Positions 1 through 6,274 of a stretch of DNA of 8,385 bases are shown here, one piece after another (position 1 is the first letter of the stretch; each line of letters opens with the position of its first letter). Origin of the DNA: an uncultured Fidelibacterota bacterium (GTDB taxonomy: Bacteria > Fidelibacterota > Marinisomatia > Marinisomatales > UBA8229); the NCBI GenBank assembly GCA_913054425.1, contig CAJXJG010000070.1:1-8385 (forward strand), given 5' to 3'. Under the pieces are notes generated by a model that saw only the letters and a program-made list of their open reading frames with translations, searched no databases and was not told the DNA's origin. The translations under genes and the position numbers were made by a program.

Positions 1-177
1 ACGCTTCATTACAATAAACCCCGAAAAGAAGCGGATTTATTTTATTTGTATCAAAAACAGGGGGGATCGGATTCTGAAACAGATTTTAAACTGAAGTGGG
101 ATTCAGGTGAAATTGAGCTGGGGAATGTTCGAGAGCTCAGGGAGTTTATTTCAAAGTTGAAAAGATTGAAAAAATAA
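1..177 (+). CDS. C-terminal end of an unrecognised protein (5' truncated)
   Basis: Frame 1 is open from the left edge to a TAA at 175-177, giving the last 58 residues of a protein whose start lies outside the window. The tail is hydrophilic and highly charged. It has no membrane segment and ends in a basic, probably helical stretch (FISKLKRLKK). I do not recognise the family and assign no function. Its base composition (about 36% G+C by hand count) lies between the AT-rich radC that follows and the cluster further right. The stop is 25 nt before the radC start, with no terminator-like hairpin between them, so co-transcription with radC is possible. That the frame is coding is likely but not proven, because only 177 bases are visible. 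Confidence 0.5.
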   Translation, partial: TLHYNKPRKEADLFYLYQKQGGSDSETDFKLKWDSGEIELGNVRELREFISKLKRLKK

Positions 178-202
178 ACTTAACACTCGAATACTTAAAA
201 AT

Positions 203-883
203 ATGAGCACTCAAAATAATAACCTAGGTCATAGACAACGTCTGCGCGACAAATTTTTAAAGAACGGACTTGATGGATTTCATGATTATGAGATTGTTGA
301 ACTGTTATTAACGATAGGTACACCACGAAAAGACTGTAAATCAATAGCTAAAGAATCCTTAAAAATATTTAAAACTCTAAGTGGTGTATTGGGTGCTAAT
401 CCAAAAGATTTGAAAGAAATCAACGGAATAGGTGATAATAATATTTTCGGACTTAAAATTGCTCAAGCTGTGGCGGGACGTTTTTTAGCAGAGGGAATTA
501 TTAATTAAGATTTTATTCGTTCATCCGATGAAGTATTAAAATACCTCAAGTATAATTTAAGAGACAAAAATCGAGAAGTATTTCTTATAATTTATTTAAA
601 TGGCAGAAATCAGATTTTGAAAATGGAAGAAATTTTTGAAGGTACACTTTCTACAACTGCGGTATACCCAAGAGAAGTAGTAAAGCGGGCCTTGGATAAT
701 AATGCTGCAGCATTAATTTTTGTTCATAATCATCCCAGCGGGAATCCAAATCCAAGTTCTGATGATTTAACGATTACAAAAAAATTAAAAGAGGCTGCAA
801 AATCTATAGATATATCAGTTCATGATCACTTAATAATTGCAGGAGATGAGGTTTATTCGTTTGCAGATCATGGAATATTGTAA
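203..883 (+). pseudogene. radC: radC (UPF0758 / JAMM-domain protein) interrupted by an in-frame TAA
   Basis: Reading 203-883 in one frame gives 226 codons, the usual RadC length, with a single TAA at 506-508 (codon 102). Residues 1-101 are the RadC N-terminal part: GHRQRLRDKFLKNG at 9-22, the PRKD variant at 41-44, and a helix-hairpin-helix LKEINGIGDN at 70-79. Residues 103-226 are the JAMM metalloprotease-like domain: EGTLSTTAVYPREVVKRAL, then HNHPSG with His175 and His177, and Asp188, giving the HxH-x10-D zinc pattern. All motifs are intact apart from the stop. The next plausible starts in frame (TTG 617, ATG 623) would omit the first strand of the JAMM fold, so two functional halves are unlikely. 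TAA also ends closely packed neighbours here, so it is a true stop. The role of RadC is uncertain; the old DNA-repair assignment is not well supported, and copies often occur on mobile elements. A recent nonsense mutation or a sequencing error is the simplest reading. Confidence 0.88.
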
Positions 884-898
884 TCTTTTATTTTCGAA

Positions 899-928
899 TT
901 GGATTGTTTAAGAACATAAGTATAGAAT
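899..928 (+). promoter_or_regulatory. possible sigma70-type promoter for the citrate lyase cluster
   Basis: TTGGAT at 899-904 and TAGAAT at 923-928 are separated by 18 bp. The -10 element matches TATAAT at five of six positions; the -35 element matches only TTG. Transcription would start near 935, about 30 nt before the ATG at 964 and inside the palindrome at 931-950. The elements lie in the only sizeable spacer before the six-gene cluster. In such AT-rich DNA, chance matches are common, and if the host uses a Bacteroidota-type sigma factor these elements may not be the real ones. Confidence 0.3.
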
Positions 929-930
929 AA

Positions 931-950
931 ATTTCAGATTAATCTGAAAT
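931..950. promoter_or_regulatory. perfect 20-bp palindrome, candidate operator
   Basis: ATTTCAGATT is followed directly by its exact reverse complement AATCTGAAAT, giving a 10+10 dyad with no loop. It ends 13 nt before the ATG of the CitD-CitE gene and overlaps the predicted transcription start. A dyad with no spacer fits a binding site for a dimeric repressor better than an intrinsic terminator: it has no loop, no GC-rich stem and no following T-run. Which regulator would bind is unknown, and none is encoded in the window. Confidence 0.5.
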
Positions 951-963
951 CATAAAGTAGTCT

Positions 964-2172
964 ATGTCAGAAAAATCTTATATGAGTGGAAATTCAGAGG
1001 TAAAGTCGGATTTTTGCGTCTCCTATTCCACGGAAAACTCCGGGGAGCTGAACATCAATATTCAGTCAAAAACGGCTATCCTGCATGGCTCAAAGCTGAA
1101 AAGTATAACTGAAAAGACGCTTTCAGACTTGGGTATAAAAAGTGGAAATCTTACCATTATTGATAACGGCGGCCAGTATTTCGTACTTCAGGCGCGCATT
1201 GAAGCTTCTGTAAAAGCAGCTAATTCAAAACTGAAGACAGAATCTCTCCCTGATTTCAAACAACATTCCCAGTATAAATCTTTTCGTGATCGTTTTCGGA
1301 GGAGCCGTCTGTATCTTCCGGGAAATCAGGCAAAACTGATGCTAAATGCGGGCATTCATCAGCCGGATGCAATAATTCTTGATTTGGAGGATTCAGTTGC
1401 TCCTGATGAAAAAGATGTCGCCCGTTTAATTGTACGAAATGCACTGCGAACACTTGATTTTTTCGGCGCTGAGCGGATGGTGCGGATTAATCAGGGGAAA
1501 ATAGGATTGAAGGATTTAGAAGAGATCGTTCCGCAAAATGTGCACCTGATATTGGTACCAAAAGTGGAAAATGCCAAACAGCTAAATGAAGTGGATGATA
1601 AAATCCAGCAAATCAGAAAGGATTGCGGGCGGAAAGAGCCGGTGTTTCTCATGCCTATTCTGGAAAGCGCTACCGGAATACTGAATAGCTTGGAAATTGC
1701 CAAAGCCAGCAAAAGCAATGTGGCTATTGCCATCGGATTAGAAGATTATACGGCTGATATTGGGGTACAGCGAACCAACAAGGGACTTGAATCGTTATTT
1801 GCCAGAAGTCAGGTAGTAAATGCTGCCCGATCAGCGGGCATACAAGCTATTGACACAGTTTTCAGCGATGTAAATGATGAGGATGGTTTGAGGACATCTG
1901 TTCAAGAAGCCAAAGAATTAGGTTTTGAAGGAAAAGGATGTATCCATCCTCGGCAGATTAAACCTGTTCACGAGGAATTAGCACCCTCTGAGTCGGAAAT
2001 TGAAAAGGCCAAAAAGATTATCCGGGCATTTGTTGAAGCAGAGGCCAAAGGACAAGGAGTGGTTTCTCTGGATAGTAAAATGATTGATCCGCCGGTAGTG
2101 AAACGGGCACAAAATACCATAAATCTGGCAGTGGCAACGGGTCTTGTACCTAAAAACTGGAAACGAAATTAA
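964..2172 (+). CDS. citE: citrate lyase acyl carrier protein / citryl-CoA lyase beta subunit fusion (CitD-CitE)
   Basis: This 402-residue protein joins two citrate lyase subunits that are normally separate. Residues 8-86 resemble the acyl carrier CitD: SGN...KSDFCVSY, then NINIQSKTAILHG, and a closing VLQARIEASVKAA. Ser15 in the KSD motif is the likely attachment site for the phosphoribosyl-dephospho-CoA arm, by comparison with Ser14 of Klebsiella CitD. A hydrophilic linker (about 87-108) leads to a CitE/HpcH-type TIM barrel: RSRLYLPGN (113-121), LDLEDSV (139-145), VRIN (173-176), LVPKVE (197-202), LMPILESATG (229-238), IGLEDYTADI (257-266) and GKGCIHPRQI (323-332). Glu234 and Asp261 are the expected Mg2+ ligands. 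The beta subunit splits citryl-thioester into oxaloacetate and acetyl-thioester. ATG 964 has no clear Shine-Dalgarno; ATG 982 is an alternative, but the longer form places Ser15 where CitD proteins have it. citF begins 6 nt after the stop. A related hydroxyacyl-thioester lyase (for example citramalate lyase) cannot be excluded. Confidence 0.87.
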   Translation: MSEKSYMSGNSEVKSDFCVSYSTENSGELNINIQSKTAILHGSKLKSITEKTLSDLGIKSGNLTIIDNGGQYFVLQARIEASVKAANSKLKTESLPDFKQHSQYKSFRDRFRRSRLYLPGNQAKLMLNAGIHQPDAIILDLEDSVAPDEKDVARLIVRNALRTLDFFGAERMVRINQGKIGLKDLEEIVPQNVHLILVPKVENAKQLNEVDDKIQQIRKDCGRKEPVFLMPILESATGILNSLEIAKASKSNVAIAIGLEDYTADIGVQRTNKGLESLFARSQVVNAARSAGIQAIDTVFSDVNDEDGLRTSVQEAKELGFEGKGCIHPRQIKPVHEELAPSESEIEKAKKIIRAFVEAEAKGQGVVSLDSKMIDPPVVKRAQNTINLAVATGLVPKNWKRN

Positions 2173-2178
2173 GCTGGT

Positions 2179-3744
2179 ATGGGACAGAAACTGAAACTCG
2201 TTAAGAATACTGCAGGTCGAATGGTGCCTACTATGGTAAATGGTGTGCAATCAATTCCCTTCAAAGGCATTGGTAAATACATCCCAAAAGGATCCAAAGC
2301 TGCTCCACCAATTCGAGCATGTCAGGATTTTCCCACTTCTGGGGACAAAGTTGTTTCCTCTCTTAAGGAAGCCCTTGAAAAATGCAAAATTAATAATGGT
2401 ATGACTATTTCCAACCATCATCATTTCCGAAATGGAGACTTGGTAATGAATCAGGTTTTCAACACACTTTCCAAAATGGGTAAAAAGAATCTACGCTGGT
2501 TTCCATCAGCTTCCTTTCCTTGCCATGAACCCATGATTCAGCATATGGAAAATGGAGTTATTCACCATATAGAGGGATCTCTGAATGGTTCCTTGGGGGA
2601 ATATGCCTCTAAAGGGAAAATGAACGGTCTTGCTGTTTTGCGTTCCCACGGTGGGCGGTGGCAGGCAGTGCAGGATGGGGAAGTGCATATTGATATTGCC
2701 ATTATTGCAGCGCCTACTGCAGATTCATTTGGTAACTGTACCGGAGATCGGGGTCCCTCTGCTTGTGGGCTCTTGGGATTTGGGCTGGTGGATTCTCTGT
2801 ATGCGGATTATGTGATTGTGGTAACCGACAACTTGGTGAAATTTCCATGTATTCCTTGGCAAATTCAAGGGAATAACGTGGATCATGTGGTGGTATTGGA
2901 CAAGATTGGTGATCCGGATAAAATTGTATCCGGCACAACCCGATTAACGAAATCTCCAGATAGATTATATATTGCGGAACTAACAGCAGAATTCGTAAAA
3001 GCAGCTGGCATTATGCAGGATGGTTTTAGTTTCCAAGCCGGTGCCGGTGGCACGGCCTTGGCATTTGCAATTTATCTACGCGAACTGATGAAAGAAGCAG
3101 GTGTAAAGGCACGATTTATCCGGGCTGGCTCTACCAAGTACTTGGTAGAAATGCTTGAAGAAGGCTTGACAGATTATATTTTGGATGGCCAAACCTTTGA
3201 TCTGGAAGGTGTAAGGTCCATGCGGGAAAATTCAGGTCATATCAATACTTCGCCATTTACCAGCTATAACTGGCATGGGAAGGGGAATTTTGCGTCCATT
3301 CTGGATACGGTGGTACTGGGAGCCACGGAAGTAGATTTAAATTTCAACGCCAATGTGGTAACCCATTCTGATGGACAAATGCTCCATGGAATTGGCGGTT
3401 GGCAGAACTGCCTTTTCAGTAAATGTACCATTTTACCCATTCCTTCATTCAGAAATAGAATCCCTATAATTGTGGATGAAGTCACCACTCTGGTTGGGCC
3501 GGGTGAGCTTATTGATGTCATCGTTACTGAAAGAGGGATTGCTATAAATCCAAAACGGGAAGACCTCATAAAAGCTACCAAGAGAAGCGGACTTCCCATT
3601 CGAAAAATTGAGGAAATCAAAAAAGAAGTGGATGAGATGGTTGGTGGTCCTTTAGAAAAACCCGAATTTACCAATGAGGTGGTAGGTGTTGTCAAATGGG
3701 TGGACGGCACTGTTATTGACAGTATATTTAAAGTGAAACAATAA
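2179..3744 (+). CDS. citF: citrate lyase alpha subunit (citrate:acyl carrier transferase, CitF)
   Basis: The 521-residue product is full length for CitF and aligns with the family from end to end. The alpha subunit exchanges the acetyl group on the acyl carrier arm for citrate, forming citryl-thioester for the beta subunit. Recognisable blocks are AAPPIR (41-46), GMTISNHHHFRNGD (74-87), RSHGGR (155-160), IDIAIIAAPTAD (171-182), SACGLLGFGLVDS (194-206), SGTTRLTKSP (251-260), DGFSFQAGAGG (281-291), YLVEMLEEGL (321-330), VVLGATEVDLNFN (378-390) and TERGIAINP (450-458). The segment GIGGWQNCLF (404-413) differs from the GGHxD form I recall in well-known CitF proteins, so substrate range may have shifted. 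The N-terminus fits the family start, although ATG 2179 has no good Shine-Dalgarno. It lies 6 nt after citDE and 13 nt before the next gene, so translational coupling is likely. The protein should be cytoplasmic. Confidence 0.92.
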   Translation: MGQKLKLVKNTAGRMVPTMVNGVQSIPFKGIGKYIPKGSKAAPPIRACQDFPTSGDKVVSSLKEALEKCKINNGMTISNHHHFRNGDLVMNQVFNTLSKMGKKNLRWFPSASFPCHEPMIQHMENGVIHHIEGSLNGSLGEYASKGKMNGLAVLRSHGGRWQAVQDGEVHIDIAIIAAPTADSFGNCTGDRGPSACGLLGFGLVDSLYADYVIVVTDNLVKFPCIPWQIQGNNVDHVVVLDKIGDPDKIVSGTTRLTKSPDRLYIAELTAEFVKAAGIMQDGFSFQAGAGGTALAFAIYLRELMKEAGVKARFIRAGSTKYLVEMLEEGLTDYILDGQTFDLEGVRSMRENSGHINTSPFTSYNWHGKGNFASILDTVVLGATEVDLNFNANVVTHSDGQMLHGIGGWQNCLFSKCTILPIPSFRNRIPIIVDEVTTLVGPGELIDVIVTERGIAINPKREDLIKATKRSGLPIRKIEEIKKEVDEMVGGPLEKPEFTNEVVGVVKWVDGTVIDSIFKVKQ

Positions 3745-3757
3745 ATAGGATATAATT

Positions 3758-4291
3758 ATGAAAGACAAAGTATTGGAAATCTGGCCCGAGATCAATTGGA
3801 TCAAAGATGACGAATTGCGGTTGAGAACACTGGATGCGTGGGTATATGCCATCGAGGAGAGTTCATTGGAACCAAAGGATATGGAAGAGATCCCCTTTTC
3901 GCTCCTCATTAAGGATTGTAATGTATCATTTTTGAATCACAAGCGGACATGTGTGCAGTTAGCTGTTAATATTGCCAAAACTATGGTAGATAATTTCGGC
4001 AATGAAATTAAGGTGGACATGGATGTATTGATTTCTGGAGCAATTTTAATTGATGTTGGCAAATTATTGGAATACGAAATTGTAGATGGCAAGCTCAGTA
4101 CCAGTAATTATGGTCAATTGGTTCGGCATCCATTCAGCGGCGTGGCCATTGCAGCCAGATTTGGTCTACCCCCTGAAGTTCAGCATATTATCGGCACCCA
4201 TTCTAAAGAAGGCGACTTGGGAAAGCGGACGGTTGAATCTATTATTGTGCATCATGCTGATTTCGTTTCTTTTGAGCCCTTTAAAGTATAA
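3758..4291 (+). CDS. HD-domain-like protein with a degenerate metal site, function unknown
   Basis: A 177-residue soluble protein with no signal peptide or membrane segment. An acidic N-terminal part (1-50) precedes a segment with HD-superfamily spacing: His61 (NHKRTC), GAILIDVGKLLEYE at 94-107, RHPFSG with His124, GTHSKEG with His148, and VHHADF with Asp168. Most family members have LLHDIGK at the second site; here it is LIDVGK, so the His of the HD pair is Ile98 while Asp99, Gly101 and Lys102 remain. The metal centre is therefore probably altered or absent, and the protein may bind a ligand rather than hydrolyse phosphoesters. AGGA at 3747-3750, 7 nt before the ATG, is one of the better ribosome binding sites in the cluster and fixes the start. 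It sits between citF and the aconitase-family gene with gaps of 13 and 11 nt, suggesting a regulatory or maturation role in the pathway. That role is inference from position only. Confidence 0.65.
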   Translation: MKDKVLEIWPEINWIKDDELRLRTLDAWVYAIEESSLEPKDMEEIPFSLLIKDCNVSFLNHKRTCVQLAVNIAKTMVDNFGNEIKVDMDVLISGAILIDVGKLLEYEIVDGKLSTSNYGQLVRHPFSGVAIAARFGLPPEVQHIIGTHSKEGDLGKRTVESIIVHHADFVSFEPFKV

Positions 4292-4302
4292 ACTTTCACC
4301 TC

Positions 4303-6273
4303 ATGTCTCAGACCCTGATTGAGAAAATTGTACAGAAACATGCGGTTGGGTTAGAGCCGGGTCATATGGTTCAATCCGGAGATTTTATCTCTATCCAGCC
4401 TGCTCATGTAATGACACATGATAATACCGGTGCTGTAATGGGAAAATTCAAAGCCATTGGTGCCAGTAAAATGGCCAATCCAAGACAACCTGTTTTCACA
4501 TTGGACCATAATGTTCAGGATAAATCCGAAACCAATTTGAAGAAATATGCCGGTATTGAAGCATTCGGCAAGAAGATGGGCGTTGATTTCTATCCTGCTG
4601 GAAGAGGAATAGGTCATCAAATTATGTGTGAGGAAGGTTATGCCTGGCCGGGAACCATGGCTGTAGCTTCAGACAGTCATTCAAATATGTATGGTGGCTT
4701 AGGTTGTCTCGGGACCCCCGTAGTCCGTACGGATGCAGCTGCATTATGGGCAACTGGAAAAACCTGGTGGCAAGTACCTCCCGTTACCCAGGTTGAACTT
4801 ACTGGAAAACTACATAAAGGAGTTACCGGCAAAGATGTTATCATCATCCTTTGCGGTCTATTTAATAATGATGAGATATTGAACCATGTACTTGAGTTTA
4901 ATGGAGATGGAATATCAGGACTAAGCGTTGATGAACGTCTCTCCATTGCCAACATGACAACGGAATGGGGAGCACTGGCAGGTGTTTTTCCGATTGATAA
5001 AGTTACTATCGCCTGGTTGGGGAATAGAACTGAATTTATAAGTAACCGGGGACTTGAAGGTGTGCCATCTGATAGTGACGGTGAAAAGGGTAATCATCCG
5101 AGAATGAACGCTCAAAGGATTGAAGCATTACAAAATAATCTATTGAAAGCGGATGAAGATGCCTTCTATACAAAAGTAATCCAATTAAATCTCAGTTCTG
5201 TGACTCCCCATATCTCCGGTCCCAATCATGTAAAAACTATGACAAGTATAATAGACGCATTGGAGAAAAATATCAAAATTGATAAGGCTTACCTGGTGAG
5301 TTGTGTTAATAGCCGGGTTGAGGATTTATCTGAAGCAGCCAATGCCATTAAGGGGCAGAAGGTTGCAGTAGGGGTAGAATTTTATATTGCGGCAGCTTCC
5401 AGCGAAGTTCAGGCTGAAAGTGAAATTCGGGGTGACTGGCAAACGCTTATTGATGCTGGAGCCACTCCTCTGCCTCCCGGTTGTGGTCCCTGCATTGGTT
5501 TAGGTGTTGGTTTGTTGGGTCCGGGAGAAGTGGGTATTTCTGCAACCAATCGAAACTTTAAAGGCCGCATGGGCGACCCCACTGCGGAAGCTTATTTAGC
5601 ATCCCCTTCAATTGTAGCAGCATCCGCTATAGCGGGAAAAATTGCACCGCCATCTAAATTTGATAATCAATTACCAGCGGGTAATATTACTGAAAATAAA
5701 AAGGAAAAGTCCGGGGAAGAGAGTGTATCACTTTTAGCAGGATTTCCTGAAAAGTTGGAGGGAGAGATTATTTTCTGCTACCAGGATAATTTGAACACTG
5801 ATGGAATCTATCCCGGGAAATACACTTATATAGATGATTTTACACCAGAACAAATGTCTGAAGTGGTGATGGAAAACTATGATCCGGAATTTGGAAAGAT
5901 AGTGGTAAATGGAGATATCCTTGTGGGTGGCTATAACTTTGGCTCCGGTTCTTCTCGGGAGCAGGCTGCCACATCCCTTAAATACCGGGGTATTCAGATG
6001 GTTCTTGCAGGCTCCTTCAGCCAAACCTATAAACGGAATGCTATCAATAATGGCTTTCTAGTCATGGAGGCTCCGGATCTGTTGGCTGACCTGAAAAAAG
6101 AATTTGGAAATAATATACTCTCGGTAAAAACTGGCTGGATTGCAAGTATAGATTTTCAACAAGCGCTTATCATTATTGGTGATAAACAATACTCTGTCAG
6201 CCCCATAGGAAAAGCGGCTCAGGAATTGATTGTTGCTGGAGGGTTAGAGAATTGGGTGAAAGAACGTATTTAG
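4303..6273 (+). CDS. aconitase-family hydratase, single-chain homoaconitase (Lys4)-like
   Basis: A 656-residue [4Fe-4S] hydro-lyase with large and swivel domains in one chain. The large domain has MTHDN (37-41), FTLDHNVQDKSE (65-76), PAGRGIGHQ (98-106), ASDSHSNMYGGLGCLGTP (122-139) with the catalytic-type DSH, RTDAAALWATG (142-152) and MTTEWGALAG (218-227). Cluster ligands are Cys334, Cys394 and Cys397 (SCVNSR; PPGCGPCIG), followed by TNRNFKGRMG (415-424). After a charged linker (about 450-478) the swivel domain carries YNFGSGSSREQAA (544-556) and AGSFSQTYKRNAINNG (569-584). Several blocks (TLDHNVQDKSE, GRGIGHQIM, MYGGLGCLGTPVVRTDAA, GSGSSREQAAT) recall fungal homoaconitase Lys4 more than AcnA or AcnB. 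Beside citrate lyase and an isocitrate dehydrogenase-like gene, the likely reaction is citrate to isocitrate. Homoaconitate, mesaconate or isopropylmalate chemistry is possible. There is no Shine-Dalgarno before 4303; the N-terminus matches the family. The stop is 1 nt before the next ATG. Confidence 0.88.
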   Translation: MSQTLIEKIVQKHAVGLEPGHMVQSGDFISIQPAHVMTHDNTGAVMGKFKAIGASKMANPRQPVFTLDHNVQDKSETNLKKYAGIEAFGKKMGVDFYPAGRGIGHQIMCEEGYAWPGTMAVASDSHSNMYGGLGCLGTPVVRTDAAALWATGKTWWQVPPVTQVELTGKLHKGVTGKDVIIILCGLFNNDEILNHVLEFNGDGISGLSVDERLSIANMTTEWGALAGVFPIDKVTIAWLGNRTEFISNRGLEGVPSDSDGEKGNHPRMNAQRIEALQNNLLKADEDAFYTKVIQLNLSSVTPHISGPNHVKTMTSIIDALEKNIKIDKAYLVSCVNSRVEDLSEAANAIKGQKVAVGVEFYIAAASSEVQAESEIRGDWQTLIDAGATPLPPGCGPCIGLGVGLLGPGEVGISATNRNFKGRMGDPTAEAYLASPSIVAASAIAGKIAPPSKFDNQLPAGNITENKKEKSGEESVSLLAGFPEKLEGEIIFCYQDNLNTDGIYPGKYTYIDDFTPEQMSEVVMENYDPEFGKIVVNGDILVGGYNFGSGSSREQAATSLKYRGIQMVLAGSFSQTYKRNAINNGFLVMEAPDLLADLKKEFGNNILSVKTGWIASIDFQQALIIIGDKQYSVSPIGKAAQELIVAGGLENWVKERI

Positions 6274-6274
6274 G

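Noticed and set aside
203..883. TAA as a reassigned sense codon (alternative genetic code)
   Set aside because: TAA ends citDE, citF, the HD-like gene and the asparaginase, each within 6-13 nt of the next start, so it works as a normal stop here.
617..883. The JAMM half of radC as an independent small gene starting at TTG 617
   Set aside because: No ribosome binding site is visible, and this start would remove the first strand of the domain, which is encoded in frame directly after the TAA.
931..950. Intrinsic terminator for radC
   Set aside because: The dyad has no loop, an AT-rich stem and no T-run after it, and it lies only 13 nt before the next start codon.
3264..3710. Antisense open frame of 148 codons
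   Set aside because: It lies wholly opposite the well-conserved citF coding sequence and has low-complexity Ser/Thr-rich composition with no recognisable motif.
964..6273. Citramalate lyase plus mesaconase (methylaspartate pathway)
   Set aside because: It fits the enzyme families, but there is no methylaspartate ammonia-lyase or glutamate mutase in view, and the isocitrate dehydrogenase-like gene fits citrate better.
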